Positions 28,132 to 38,343 of a stretch of DNA of 64,000 nucleotides are shown one piece after another; position 1 is the stretch's first letter, and each line of letters opens with the position of its first letter. This DNA is from Leptospira semungkisensis (GTDB taxonomy: Bacteria > Spirochaetota > Leptospiria > Leptospirales > Leptospiraceae). The position numbers and the translations under genes are program-made. The notes below the pieces were generated by a model. That model was not told the origin of the DNA, made no database searches, and saw nothing but the letters and a program-made list of their open reading frames with translations. The stretch lies in contig NZ_RQEP01000005.1 in NCBI RefSeq assembly GCF_004770055.1, positions 1,426,001 to 1,490,000 of the forward strand, given 5' to 3'.

Positions 28132-28203
28132 GTCTCTGCTTATACGATCAGATGTTTGGCCGAGGCGAGAGAGCCAATGTGTGCACTTTTGCTCTATAAA
28201 ATG

Positions 28204-28235
28204 AAAAACGCCGCTTCTCCGAAGAAAAACGGCGT
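28204..28235 (-). terminator. Terminator of thiolase gene
   Basis: ACGCCG (28208-28213) pairs with CGGCGT (28230-28235), with an inner CTTC/GAAG hairpin. On the minus strand it is followed by TTTTT. Confidence 0.85.
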
Positions 28236-28259
28236 CTTCTGATCTCAGGATCTTAAGAA

Positions 28260-29471
28260 TTAGATTCTTTCGATTACGGTAGCGATTCCCATTCCCCCGC
28301 CAATGCAGAGAGTGATGAGAGCGTAACGTTGGTTTCTTCTTTCTAATTCATCTAGAGCGGTTCCGAGTAGGATTGCTCCAGTTGCTCCGAGAGGGTGTCC
28401 GAGAGCGATAGAGCCCCCGTTCACATTGATCTTCTCAAGAGGGATCCCGAGAGTTTTTTGGGTATAAAGAACAACCGATGCAAATGCCTCGTTGATCTCC
28501 CAAAGGTCGATATCTTCTACCTTCAGTCCCGCCATTTGCAAAGCCTTTTTGGAAGCAGAAACAGGGCCAGTCAACATGATGGTTGGATCCTCGCCGGTTG
28601 CAACAGTAGAAAGGATCTTTGCTCTAGGCTTCAGGCCGTATTTCTTGATCCCGTCATCGTTAGCAATTAGAACAGAAGCGGCACCATCCACAATACCCGA
28701 AGAGTTTCCGAGAGTGTGAATATGATTGATCTTGCCTACATCTGGATAAGATCTAAGAGCGATCGCATCTAACTCTTTTTCTCCGATAGTTTTGAACACT
28801 GCTCCGAGTCCGGAAAGGAATGCATAATCGGATTCTATTCTAGGATTTTCGTCGGTATCCACTACGCTTCCGTCTTCCAGTTTTACCGGAATAATAGATT
28901 TTTTGAATGCTCCGTCTTTGATAGCTTTGTCGGCTTTCAATTGAGAAGATTCTGCGAATTTATCCGCCTCTTCTCTGGAGATATTATATTTTGTAGCGAT
29001 TAGGTCGGCAGAAATACCTTGAGGAACCAGATTATAATGTTTTTGAATATTAGGATTTCCTATATTAAAATCACGGTCTCCTAAGTCAGCGCCCATTTTG
29101 ACGCGGCTCATGGATTCTACTCCGCCGCCGAGTCCTACGGTCATCGCTCCGGATTGAACGTGGTTCGCGATATTGTTTACCGCTTGTAATCCGGATCCGC
29201 AGAATCTGTTTACGGTATAACCTGGAACTGAATTAGGCCATTGTGCTGCCATGACCGCATAACGCGCAATGCAGGCCGCTTGGTCGTCTACCTGAGAGAC
29301 GCAACCGAGTACTACTTCTTCGACGACTTCTGGTTTGAGGCCGTTTCTTTCTTGGATTGCTTTTAAGGTTGCTGCGGAAAGTTCTTGAGGGTGAACAGAA
29401 GCGAGAGTGCCTCTTTTCTTTCCTTTTCCGCGAGGGGTACGAACCGCATCGATAACGTATGCGTTGGACAT
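28260..29471 (-). CDS. Acetyl-CoA C-acyltransferase (thiolase)
   Basis: 403 residues. It cleaves 3-ketoacyl-CoA or condenses acetyl-CoA. The catalytic Cys is in '[15 protein letters not shown]', the active-site His in '[16 protein letters not shown]', and the second Cys in 'LCIGGGMG'. The start '[21 protein letters not shown]' resembles FadA/PaaJ-type degradative thiolases. With the aldehyde dehydrogenase it fits lipid catabolism, the main carbon source of leptospires. A palindromic motif lies upstream. Confidence 0.95.
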   Translation of the reverse strand: MSNAYVIDAVRTPRGKGKKRGTLASVHPQELSAATLKAIQERNGLKPEVVEEVVLGCVSQVDDQAACIARYAVMAAQWPNSVPGYTVNRFCGSGLQAVNNIANHVQSGAMTVGLGGGVESMSRVKMGADLGDRDFNIGNPNIQKHYNLVPQGISADLIATKYNISREEADKFAESSQLKADKAIKDGAFKKSIIPVKLEDGSVVDTDENPRIESDYAFLSGLGAVFKTIGEKELDAIALRSYPDVGKINHIHTLGNSSGIVDGAASVLIANDDGIKKYGLKPRAKILSTVATGEDPTIMLTGPVSASKKALQMAGLKVEDIDLWEINEAFASVVLYTQKTLGIPLEKINVNGGSIALGHPLGATGAILLGTALDELERRNQRYALITLCIGGGMGIATVIERI

Positions 29472-29507
29472 AGTATTTCTCCTATAACGAAAGCCGTTCG
29501 TTTATTC

Positions 29508-29523
29508 TTGAACATGGGTTCAA
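29508..29523. promoter_or_regulatory. Palindrome upstream of thiolase
   Basis: TTGAACATGGGTTCAA: perfect 6-bp arms (TTGAAC/GTTCAA) around ATGG, 37 bases before the thiolase start. Possibly an operator for a fatty-acid regulator; no regulator gene is adjacent. Confidence 0.35.
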
Positions 29524-29592
29524 AAACGAGATCTGCTTACGACTCGAGTTTATCGTAAAGCGCGGAAAAGCAAGTCGTTTTGTTTTAGGAGT

Positions 29593-30582
29593 TCAGCCGA
29601 AAATCACTCGGTCGAACACTTTGAAATACCAACAATCCCCTTTTAGATTTTCATAAAATCCGTTATGGCCCCCATGTTTTTGCATCAATATCTTAAGTTT
29701 GGGGACGCTAGGTATTTCCTTAAATTCTTTGGGGCGAATGATCGGGTCGTCGGATGCAGTTACGATAGTAACATCTACTTTTAGATTCTTGAAATCCTCA
29801 GGACCTAAAGTATACGTATTGAAATAATCATCTGTACTTTTGAATTGAGAAGTTGAGGCAACGATCCTATCCGTCATGTCCATCACAGTTTTGCCCTGCA
29901 TGATATTGGGATACGGATGTAGATCTGGAAAATGAACATTCTTCTTTGCCAAAGAGAGTTTCCATTTTTCTAAAAAGTATTTTCCTATAATCAGTTTAGA
30001 ATCCATCATCTCCGTGGCGCTTTTGGGATGAAGAGGAGGGCTGACTGCTATACAATGCTTTAAGTTCGGAACGGGCTGCTTATTGCGGGAATGCTCTCTT
30101 GCAACTCTGAGAGTGAAATTTCCCCCCATAGAAAACCCACCTAGATATACGGGGAGCTTCGGGCCGAAGTCCTTTGCTACTTTGCGCACAGCTTCATACG
30201 TTTCTCGTATTAAACTTCCGTTAAATGGTTCCGGATTTAAATGATGAGTGTCGCCATGATCTCTTAAGTTCAGACGAAAGATGGAGATTCCTTTATCAAA
30301 GAATCTTCTGGCGGTCCTTTGGATATAATTGGAATCCATACTTCCTTCCCAACCGTGAATGAGTATGAGCAATCCCTTGTTTGCAGAAGCTTTAGAATAA
30401 TGACCTAAAAGTCTAACTCCTTTGCCAGCATCGATGACCGCTGCCTTGGAATTCTTATCCATGGGATGATCCGGAGTATTCTGCCTCATGAGTGAAGCGA
30501 GGACAGTTTGGATAAAAGGATGTCTGAGATGAATGGGAGGTTTAAAAGGATGGATTTGATCCATGCCGACATTTTTTTCCAT
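29593..30582 (-). CDS. YheT-family alpha/beta hydrolase
   Basis: 329 residues. The N-terminal 'PPIHLRHPFIQTVLASLMRQ' is typical of the COG0429/YheT family. The nucleophile Ser sits in 'GGFSMGGNFTLRVA', with an oxyanion 'LIHGWEGS'. The Asp in 'TASDDPI' and His in 'HGGHNGF' complete the triad. The probable role is an esterase or lipase on lipids; the substrate is unknown. ATG codons 6 residues apart are both possible starts. Confidence 0.88.
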   Translation of the reverse strand: MEKNVGMDQIHPFKPPIHLRHPFIQTVLASLMRQNTPDHPMDKNSKAAVIDAGKGVRLLGHYSKASANKGLLILIHGWEGSMDSNYIQRTARRFFDKGISIFRLNLRDHGDTHHLNPEPFNGSLIRETYEAVRKVAKDFGPKLPVYLGGFSMGGNFTLRVAREHSRNKQPVPNLKHCIAVSPPLHPKSATEMMDSKLIIGKYFLEKWKLSLAKKNVHFPDLHPYPNIMQGKTVMDMTDRIVASTSQFKSTDDYFNTYTLGPEDFKNLKVDVTIVTASDDPIIRPKEFKEIPSVPKLKILMQKHGGHNGFYENLKGDCWYFKVFDRVIFG

Positions 30583-30608
30583 TCAGGCCGGCAAGCGCAA
30601 GCGATTCG

Positions 30609-32906
30609 TTATAGAAACTCTGTTAGAACTTTGTACAGTTGGGTCGGTTGAAACGGTTTGCCTATAAAACCTTCTATTCCGTGTTGTGCGCATTTTTCAT
30701 AGGTTTCGGAAAAGGAACTAGCAGTTACCGCGACGATCGGGATCTTTGAATTAGAAGAATCTAAAGCGTGTATCGCATCCGCAGTATGATATCCGTCCAT
30801 GCCCGGCATTTGCAAATCCAGAAGAATCAGATCATACTTTGTCTCGTTGGCTTCTAGTAGCTTTAGCGCTTCGTAACCGCTGAGAACTACGTCAGCTTTC
30901 AGGCCGGTTTTGCTGATCTGTTTGGAGAGGATCTTGAGATTGATCTCGTTATCATCTACTACTAAGACTGCTCCGGAAGGAAAGAATGGAACGGAGTCTT
31001 GTTCTTTGGGAGCCTGTTTTGTTGGGAATTCATTCTCGGTCTTTAAAGGAAGAAGCACAGTGAACTCAGAACCTTCTCCCGGTTCTGAATAGAGACGTAT
31101 GTCTCCCTTCATTAAGGTTACGATTCTCTTGGCGATATACAATCCTAAGCCGACTCCCTTATACTTTCTGGTATCTGCCAGATCTTCTTGGTGGAATGCC
31201 TCGAAGATCTTTTGTCTCGCTTCTTCTTTGATGCCGATGCCTGTATCACTGATCTTGAATACGATATAATTTTCTCCTTCTCGATCGATGGAAAGAGACA
31301 CGGAACCTTTCTCGGTAAATTTTACGGAGTTCATTAGAAGGTTCAGAAGGATCTGTTCTATCCTGGTTCTATCGCCTACAATATTTGCAGGAAGTTTATT
31401 GGATATGAGGATCTGCAGACTGATATTCTTTGCCTTCGCGCTCGGTTCTATCAGTGTGCGTACCATATCGATCAAAGTCTGGACCGAAAATACTTCTTCT
31501 CTGATCTCTATCTTTGCTGAATCTAAAGTGACCACTTGCAATAAGTCGTCTATCAATCTGGAAAGTATCTCTGTGGAATCTATTAGATCTCTTAAATATT
31601 CTTTTTGAGAAGGATCGGTTACTATATCATCAAGCAGATGCGCCATCCCGGAGATACCGTTCAAAGGAGTTCTCATTTCGTGAGAGATCATTCCTAAGAA
31701 TTCTGATTTTGCTTTATCAGCCTTCTCCGCCCTTTCTTTCGCTTTTTCGAGAGCAAGCTCGGATTGTTTTGCAGTGGATATGTCCGTATGAGTTCCTACG
31801 ATCCGTGTTGGTTCTCCGGTCTCATCCTTGATGATCAGTGCGCGGGATCGTATAAAGATAAAATCCCCATCCTTCTTCTTGTATCGAAGCACCTTATCGA
31901 AACGTTCTGTTTCCTCATTCTTATGTCTTCGGAATGCGGAAATAGCGATCCTTAGATCGTCAGGATGCACCAATTTTTTCCAGATCTGAGGATCGTCGTT
32001 GGAGATCTCTTCTTCCGTGTATCCAAGCATGGTCTTCCATCTTGCGGAAAGGAATAGTTTGTTTTCCTTAAGATTAAAATCCCAGTATCCGTCATTTGAA
32101 GCGAGATAAGTAAACTCTAGCTGTTCTTTCTGAACTCGGATCTGTTCCTCTACACTTCTGATTTCCGTAATATTCTTATTATTCACTAAGATCCCATCTT
32201 GGATCTTGCTCACTCGGATCTGATAACTTCTATGTCCGAAAAAATCGGTTACCATGAATTCTTTTTCGTTGGTCCCGCCTTCTTTAAATGTCTTCGCATA
32301 TAATTCGAAGGTACCGATCAGAAGGTTTTGGGGGAATAATTTACAAAGAGAATGTCCTAAGACAGCTTCTCTACTCATATTTAACTCTGCTTCTGCAGCA
32401 GGGTTTAGATCCATGTAGAGAAAATCTTCTAATCCTCCTGTGTCATTAAAGACCGGTTCCAAATAATACAGAGGATCCGTGCTTTGCATTGCTGCTTCTC
32501 TAAAGATATCTTTCTCCTTCATTTCCTGATGAAGGTTTTGCGCGATAGAAAGGACCCAGTCGTCCTTCGGACAAAGGAGTGTACTATCGTAGAATTTTCC
32601 GGTGATGACGGAAGCGCGAATTCCTCTCCATTCGGAACCGGACTTGCTGATCGATTCCATGAATTGCACATATTCCGAGTTATTCTCTATATCACCCGGC
32701 CTCAGCTCTCGGTATGTTTTTCCGGACAATTCCTTTGCTGAGCTTGCATTCATCATTTTCGCGCCTTGGTCGTTGCAATGAACGATCTGTATATCGTATA
32801 TCTTTCCGCTTTCATCGCGGATGATATGGCTCAAGAATATGGAACTTACATTGGAATGTGCAAAAAATTGAATAAAGGCCTGAATGTCCGGTGGGGTCTT
32901 TGGCAT
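30609..32906 (-). CDS. Multi-PAS hybrid sensor histidine kinase with receiver domain
   Basis: 765 residues, no membrane helix. Three PAS-like domains fill about 10-380, the third with a PAC motif ('RTHTDISTAKQ'-like segment). HisKA has its His in 'GMISHEMRTPLNGISGM'; the ATPase shows 'LNLLMNSVKFTEKGS', 'DTGIGI' and 'YKGVGLGLYIAKRI'. The C-terminal receiver has Asp in 'YDLILLDLQMPGMDG'. A phosphorelay to an unlinked regulator is expected. Confidence 0.93.
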   Translation of the reverse strand: MPKTPPDIQAFIQFFAHSNVSSIFLSHIIRDESGKIYDIQIVHCNDQGAKMMNASSAKELSGKTYRELRPGDIENNSEYVQFMESISKSGSEWRGIRASVITGKFYDSTLLCPKDDWVLSIAQNLHQEMKEKDIFREAAMQSTDPLYYLEPVFNDTGGLEDFLYMDLNPAAEAELNMSREAVLGHSLCKLFPQNLLIGTFELYAKTFKEGGTNEKEFMVTDFFGHRSYQIRVSKIQDGILVNNKNITEIRSVEEQIRVQKEQLEFTYLASNDGYWDFNLKENKLFLSARWKTMLGYTEEEISNDDPQIWKKLVHPDDLRIAISAFRRHKNEETERFDKVLRYKKKDGDFIFIRSRALIIKDETGEPTRIVGTHTDISTAKQSELALEKAKERAEKADKAKSEFLGMISHEMRTPLNGISGMAHLLDDIVTDPSQKEYLRDLIDSTEILSRLIDDLLQVVTLDSAKIEIREEVFSVQTLIDMVRTLIEPSAKAKNISLQILISNKLPANIVGDRTRIEQILLNLLMNSVKFTEKGSVSLSIDREGENYIVFKISDTGIGIKEEARQKIFEAFHQEDLADTRKYKGVGLGLYIAKRIVTLMKGDIRLYSEPGEGSEFTVLLPLKTENEFPTKQAPKEQDSVPFFPSGAVLVVDDNEINLKILSKQISKTGLKADVVLSGYEALKLLEANETKYDLILLDLQMPGMDGYHTADAIHALDSSNSKIPIVAVTASSFSETYEKCAQHGIEGFIGKPFQPTQLYKVLTEFL

Positions 32907-33473
32907 AATTCTCTTTCTGCTCTCTGGGAACTGAAGGACTCGTTATCTGTGGGAAACGTCTTTTGAGAATTTGACGCGTTAAGTCTGTAAAAAAGCCGTC
33001 TCTCAGGCTAATTTTAGAATTCATTTTGGATGGAAAGGCAAGGAATTTTAAGAAAGATCCCTGCCTGCAAACTTCTGATTTTAGAAAGAAGGGGACTTCT
33101 TCTAAAATTGCTTTCGCCTTAAGCAAACTTGCCGAGCGATCTTAGAATTCTTGGTTCGAGGATATTGTCCCATCCGAGGGAGAAGAAATCCTGCGAGAAG
33201 ATGCCTCAATCTCCTTTTCTTGGCGACCGGATGTTTCCGTTTCTTCTGTAAAACCGATCTGAAAGGATTCGTAATTACGATAGATCTCTAAAAATGACTT
33301 TTGGGAAGAAACCTTCTGGATGCTCATCATTCATTTTTATGATTTTGAGACTTAATATCAATAAAAAATCTTTCGGCTACAAATTTTTCTGTTGACTATG
33401 GAAACAAAAAAATGGGATTTTGTTTCCAGAAACGTGGAAACAAAATATACTATAAATGTTTCCAATAAAGACT
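32907..33473. other. 567-bp intergenic region before the efflux operon
   Basis: No credible gene; a 62-codon frame at 33142-33330 (minus) lacks a ribosome site. An imperfect inverted repeat lies at 33078-33108 (ATTTTAGAAAGAAG with CTTCTTCTAAAAT). The right end holds a 30-bp perfect operator-like palindrome and a likely promoter for tolC. Confidence 0.65.
33417..33451 (+). promoter_or_regulatory. Operator palindrome and -10 of the efflux operon
   Basis: ATTTTGTTTCCA (33417-33428) and TGGAAACAAAAT (33435-33446) are perfect 12-bp inverted arms around GAAACG. TATACT at 33446-33451 is a good -10; the palindrome would occupy the -35 to -10 interval. Two further copies of the half-site (TGGAAAC at 33399-33405 and GTTTCC at 33458-33463) flank it. 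A TetR-type repressor is the natural candidate, as two tetR genes close the operon. Confidence 0.7.
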
Positions 33474-35042
33474 ATGAAACAGAAAGAAAAAAAGAATCAG
33501 CATATCGCTCGATCAATCGCTAGCTTTGGAATTTTTTTCTGGGGGTTCGCTCTCTTCCCAGAAACAAATCATGATTTGGAGAAGGAAAGCCTTTGGACTA
33601 CTTCTTCTCTCATTCGTTATTCGTTGGAAAATTCCGTTCAGGCCAAACTCGCTCGTTTGGATCTGGAAAATGCCGAATACGATTGGGAAAAGGAAAACGG
33701 TAAGTACAATTTTATCGGGACCTTGGGCGCCAATACCCAGAAAACAAGCAACCTTCCTTTACCTCAGTTCAATCTGCAAGGTCGGGAGATTACCAGTAAT
33801 ACCATTTCCGGTGGGCTCTCTAAGGCTTTCACTACAGGAACAACTACAAATCTAACCGTCTCGGACAACCGCTTTGAAACGGATGCGGGTAAGAGGCCGG
33901 AGCAGATAGGAACTGTTGCGCAGCAATTCGCTCAGCCAAGTTTACATTTTGCGAATATAGGATTCACTCTGAAGCAAGATTTACTAAAGAACGTATTCGG
34001 TTATCAACAGAAACGATCCTACGAGATCAGCCGTAGGATGACTTCGGTCCGCAAATTGGACGCGATGAATACTCTTTCAAGATCCGTAGTGAATTCTCTA
34101 TTAGCTTTTTGGAATCTTTCTCTTGCGGACGAGAATCAGAAAACAGCCGAGCTTTTAGTTAGAAGCGTGAAGACTGTAAAGGATATCACTTCTTCTAAGG
34201 TGCGCTTGGGAGTCGCAGAGGGTTACGAATCGGGCCAATGGAATGCTCTCGCAATTTCCGCGGAGAATCAACTCAGACAAACTAAACTGGAGAAGGACAG
34301 AGCCCGTAGGGATCTTTTGGTTTCTCTTGGAAAGGATCCTGAGACAAAGATGAGTGTCGCGATGAATCTGGAGGATTCTCTTCCTATCTTTAAAGGAGAA
34401 GAGGATGAATTAGGTGAGGCATTCATCAATCGTTATGATTTCAGGAGTATTGCATTACAAAAACAAAATGCTACAGCCTCACTGGAAATCGCGAAAAACG
34501 GATTATTACCTTCTCTTTATGTAAGTGGTACGTATAACATGAGACAATACGACAGGGAATTCCCTCAAAGTTTCAATGGGATCACTGCGGGAAGGTACGG
34601 ACAGAACTCCGCCGAGATCAAGATGGATTATCCTTTGGGAAATGACACCGCTAAAGCGGAGTATAGAAATTCTCTCACTCAGAGCAGAAAAATAGATATG
34701 CTCTATGATCAAACCCGGGAACAGGTTAAGACAGATGTGAAACAAGGTCTAGAAAGGATCAAGACCACTTACATCGTTTTAGAGGAATCTAAAAAGAATT
34801 TGGTCCAAGCAGAGAAATTTTATTCGGGAATCCTTCCAAGATATCAGTATGGAAGAGCCACTTCCGTAAATGTCAAAAACGCGTTAGATCTGGTTGCACA
34901 AGCTAGATACGGACTCATGCAAGCGAAAGTAAATTATAACACAGCTCTTGTTCAATACGAACTCTCCAAAGGTACGCTATTTCGTAAACACGGATTGGAT
35001 GTGGATGAGGTTCTGAATCAAACAGACGGAGACAAAAAATGA
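33474..35042 (+). CDS. TolC-family outer-membrane efflux channel
   Basis: 522 residues from ATG 33474, taken because the predicted transcript start lies about at an earlier in-frame ATG (33456). The signal region is 'RSIASFGIFFWGFALF'. The rest is alternating helices and beta strands of outer-membrane efflux proteins, including 'LTLKQDLLKNVFGYQQKRSYEI' and 'AQARYGLMQAKVNYNTALVQYELSKG'. It would form a trimeric exit duct for the RND pump encoded next, with which it overlaps by 4 bases (ATGA). Confidence 0.88.
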   Translation: MKQKEKKNQHIARSIASFGIFFWGFALFPETNHDLEKESLWTTSSLIRYSLENSVQAKLARLDLENAEYDWEKENGKYNFIGTLGANTQKTSNLPLPQFNLQGREITSNTISGGLSKAFTTGTTTNLTVSDNRFETDAGKRPEQIGTVAQQFAQPSLHFANIGFTLKQDLLKNVFGYQQKRSYEISRRMTSVRKLDAMNTLSRSVVNSLLAFWNLSLADENQKTAELLVRSVKTVKDITSSKVRLGVAEGYESGQWNALAISAENQLRQTKLEKDRARRDLLVSLGKDPETKMSVAMNLEDSLPIFKGEEDELGEAFINRYDFRSIALQKQNATASLEIAKNGLLPSLYVSGTYNMRQYDREFPQSFNGITAGRYGQNSAEIKMDYPLGNDTAKAEYRNSLTQSRKIDMLYDQTREQVKTDVKQGLERIKTTYIVLEESKKNLVQAEKFYSGILPRYQYGRATSVNVKNALDLVAQARYGLMQAKVNYNTALVQYELSKGTLFRKHGLDVDEVLNQTDGDKK

Positions 35043-38000
35043 ATTTTGCAGAACTGTCGATTAAACGACCGATTTTCATCACCTGTACCGTTCTCATTAT
35101 TCTTGTGACGGGATATTTATCCCTGAACAAGTTGGGAGTGGACTTATTTCCTAACGTAACGATCCCGGTAGTGACCGTTACTGTTCCTTACCCCGGTGCT
35201 GCTCCCAACGAGATCGAAACGTTGATCGCTAAGCCGGTCGAAGACGAACTCTCCACCATCTCCGGAGTAAAACGGATCCGCTCCACCTGTAACGAAGGTG
35301 CCGGAGTTGTGATCGTTGAATTTACTTTGGAAACGGACGTGAAGTACGCAGAGCAGCAGATCCGAGACAAAGTATCTGCAGTAAAACCAAAGCTACCGAA
35401 CGATATCAAAGAGCCTGTCATTCGTAGGATAGACCCCGCGGATCAGCCGATCATCATTCTTGCATTGAATGCAGAATTGAGTGAAGCCCAGATCTATGAT
35501 ATCGCAAACGAAGAGATCAAGCAGAACCTTTTGACCGCTAAGGACGTAGGTAATATCACCATTTATGGCGGTAGAAAGAGAGAGATCCATGTAGAGCTTG
35601 ATAGACAAAAATTAAAGCAGCACATGATTCCTGCTTCTGTTGTCTCGAATCGACTCGCTTCCGGTGGTACAAATATTCCAGCAGGTAAGGTGAGTAAGTC
35701 CGACTCGGAGCTTGTGTATAGGACCATCAATGAATTCAAATCTCCTCAGGAGATCAGAGATACGCCTATTTCTCTCTTCGGAAATGAGGTTCCTGTTAAG
35801 ATAGGACAACTCGGACAGGTCACGGATACTCTCGAAGACGAAACCACTCGCGCATATTTTAACGGCAAGAAGGCCGTGTTCTTATTAGTATTCAAGCAAT
35901 CCGGGGCGAATACTGTCGCAGTCGCTAAGGAAGTCAAGAAGAGAGTCGAAGATCTAAACAAAGAGCTCGCACGAAGAGAAGGTCACGCAGTACTTTCCAT
36001 CGCGAATGATAACTCGATTCAGATCGACGACAATATCTACGACGTTAAAGAGACAATCATCATAGGGATCGCACTTACGATCGTAGTGGTGCTTTTATTC
36101 TTAGGTAGCGTAAGATCCACTGTGATTACAGGACTTGCTCTTCCGAACTCTCTCCTGGGAGCGTTCATCTTGATGGCGGTTGCCGGATTCACCGTGAACG
36201 TAATGACTCTTCTCGCATTGAGTTTGGCAGTAGGACTGCTTATCGACGACGCGATCGTGGTCCGCGAAAATATCTTCCGACACAGAGAGATGGGTAAGAC
36301 TGCTAGAGATGCTTCGACGGAAGGAACCAAGGAAGTAACCCTCGCTGTGATTGCGACTACTATGACAGTGATCGCCGTGTTCTTGCCGATCGCTTTCGTA
36401 AGCGGTGTGGTCGGACAGTTCTTGAGAGAATTCGGATTAACGGTTTGTTTTGCTCTCTTGATCTCTCTCTATGACGCGTTGACCATCGCTCCTATGCTTT
36501 CTGCCTATTTCGGAGGAAAAATTTCCGGAGCTCATGGCGGACACGGGGCATCCCATTCTTCTCCGAGCGCTGAGTTTACTTCAATACCTTCTAACGGTAA
36601 GAAGAAAAAGAAGCCAGAGACCACTGCTTTGGAAGAGATCGCATTCTCCAAGATAAGAGCCCAAGAAAACCCGAAAGGAATTGTGGGAACGGTTCTCGGA
36701 GTTCCATTCCAAATTTTGAAAGTAATCTTTAAGTTCTTAGGCGTGATTCTTTCTCCTGTCGAAAAAGGTTTGGATTATGTTTTGGCTAAGTTTAATACAT
36801 TCCAAACTTTCTTAGAGAATGTATATGCTTCCGTACTGAAGTTCACTTTGAAGAGACCAATCTTCATATTGAGCGGTGCGATCCTCATCTTCGTAGCGAG
36901 TTTGGTTCTTACTAAATTCATTCCTAAGACATTCTTGCCGGCTCAGGACCAAGGTAAGTTCCAAGTAACTCTGGACATGCCTCCTGGCACTTCGGTGCAA
37001 CGTATGGCGGAAGTAGCACAAGATGTGTATCATAATCTTTCGGCTCACAAAGAGATCAAACTAGTGGCAATGTTCAATACGAACAGGACCGCTACCATGT
37101 TCGTAGAGATGATCCCTGCGAAAGAAAGAACCATGAACACATCCGAGTTCAAGGATACTCTTCGTAAAGAGTTGGAATCTTTCTCCTTTGCGAACCCGAT
37201 CGTAAAAGATGTGGATAACGTGGGTGGAGGACAAAGACCTTTCACTCTCGTAGTCAGCGGACAGAACGGTAAGGTTGTCGAAGAATATTCCCGCAAACTA
37301 TTCAATAAATTAAAAGATTCTAAAGCTCTTCTGGATGTGGACACAAGCTACAGAGCGGGTGCTCCAGAGTTCAGAGTGGTTCCGAACCGCGAAAGAGAAG
37401 TTCTTCTCGGAATTCCTGGAACAGTGATCGGTAACGAATTGAGAACATTGGTAGAAGGAACTACTCCAGCAGTCTTCAGAGAGAACGGAGTGGAATACGA
37501 TATTCGAGTTCGATTGAAAGAAGGACAGAGAGACTTGAAGGATAACTTCTATAATTCATTTGTTCCTAACTTCAATAATATGATGATCCCGATCCAGAAC
37601 GTCGCTTCTGCAGAAGAAACAACGGGGCTTGCGACCATCAATCGTATGAACAGGAACCAATCCGTAGAGATCTACGCAGACGTAAATCCTGGCGGACCAG
37701 GGATGGGAGGAGCGATGGAAGAAGTCACTAAGTTGACCCAAACTGAACTTCCTCTTCCTCCGGGAGTTCGTATCGGATATACCGGACAAGCGGAGAACTT
37801 TAAGGAAATGGGAACTTCTTTGGGGATAGCGATGTTACTGGGAGTGCTCTTTATCTACATGGTACTTGCTTCCTTGTATGAAAGTTTTATCACTCCGATT
37901 GCGATTATGTTGGTCTTACCGCTTGCACTTTGTGGTGCCTTCATCGCTCTTTTCTTAACCCAGAAGTCTTTGGACATCTTCTCCATGATCGGTCTAATCA

Positions 38001-38338
38001 TGCTCATCGGGGTAGCAACCAAGAACTCAATCTTGCTCGTGGACTTCACGAACCAGCTTATACAAAGAGGCGTAGAGATGAAGGAAGCGATCATAGAAGC
38101 GGGAAGAGAACGTCTTCGTCCGATCCTAATGACCTCCTTTGCATTGATTGCAGGGATGGCACCTATCGCAATCGGATTGAACGAGGCTTCTAAACAAAGA
38201 ACCAGTATGGGTGTTGCGATCATTGGAGGATTGATTTCTTCTACGATACTTACCCTGGTGGTAGTTCCTGCGGCGTTCTCCTATATCGAAAAGCTGAACC
38301 AGATGGTTCGTAGGAATTCACCTAATCCGGACGCTTAA
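35039..38338 (+). CDS. RND (HAE1/AcrB-type) efflux permease
   Basis: 1099 residues, slightly longer than AcrB (about 1050). Twelve transmembrane segments in two halves. The proton relay shows DD in 'VGLLIDDAIVVREN' (TM4) and K in 'IGVATKNSILLVDF' (TM10). The start 'FAELSIKRPIFITCTVLIILVTGYL' is typical. It exports drugs, detergents or lipids by proton antiport. Between TM6 and TM7 (about residues 497-600) sits an extended His/Gly/Ser- and Lys-rich loop with an extra amphipathic helix. No adaptor (MFP) gene is present in the operon. The stop is followed 5 bases later by the first tetR. Confidence 0.94.
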   Translation: MNFAELSIKRPIFITCTVLIILVTGYLSLNKLGVDLFPNVTIPVVTVTVPYPGAAPNEIETLIAKPVEDELSTISGVKRIRSTCNEGAGVVIVEFTLETDVKYAEQQIRDKVSAVKPKLPNDIKEPVIRRIDPADQPIIILALNAELSEAQIYDIANEEIKQNLLTAKDVGNITIYGGRKREIHVELDRQKLKQHMIPASVVSNRLASGGTNIPAGKVSKSDSELVYRTINEFKSPQEIRDTPISLFGNEVPVKIGQLGQVTDTLEDETTRAYFNGKKAVFLLVFKQSGANTVAVAKEVKKRVEDLNKELARREGHAVLSIANDNSIQIDDNIYDVKETIIIGIALTIVVVLLFLGSVRSTVITGLALPNSLLGAFILMAVAGFTVNVMTLLALSLAVGLLIDDAIVVRENIFRHREMGKTARDASTEGTKEVTLAVIATTMTVIAVFLPIAFVSGVVGQFLREFGLTVCFALLISLYDALTIAPMLSAYFGGKISGAHGGHGASHSSPSAEFTSIPSNGKKKKKPETTALEEIAFSKIRAQENPKGIVGTVLGVPFQILKVIFKFLGVILSPVEKGLDYVLAKFNTFQTFLENVYASVLKFTLKRPIFILSGAILIFVASLVLTKFIPKTFLPAQDQGKFQVTLDMPPGTSVQRMAEVAQDVYHNLSAHKEIKLVAMFNTNRTATMFVEMIPAKERTMNTSEFKDTLRKELESFSFANPIVKDVDNVGGGQRPFTLVVSGQNGKVVEEYSRKLFNKLKDSKALLDVDTSYRAGAPEFRVVPNREREVLLGIPGTVIGNELRTLVEGTTPAVFRENGVEYDIRVRLKEGQRDLKDNFYNSFVPNFNNMMIPIQNVASAEETTGLATINRMNRNQSVEIYADVNPGGPGMGGAMEEVTKLTQTELPLPPGVRIGYTGQAENFKEMGTSLGIAMLLGVLFIYMVLASLYESFITPIAIMLVLPLALCGAFIALFLTQKSLDIFSMIGLIMLIGVATKNSILLVDFTNQLIQRGVEMKEAIIEAGRERLRPILMTSFALIAGMAPIAIGLNEASKQRTSMGVAIIGGLISSTILTLVVVPAAFSYIEKLNQMVRRNSPNPDA

Positions 38339-38343
38339 GAGAA

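Noticed and set aside
33142..33330. 62-codon minus-strand frame in the 567-bp gap before tolC
   Set aside because: No ribosome site or recognisable family; low-complexity composition.
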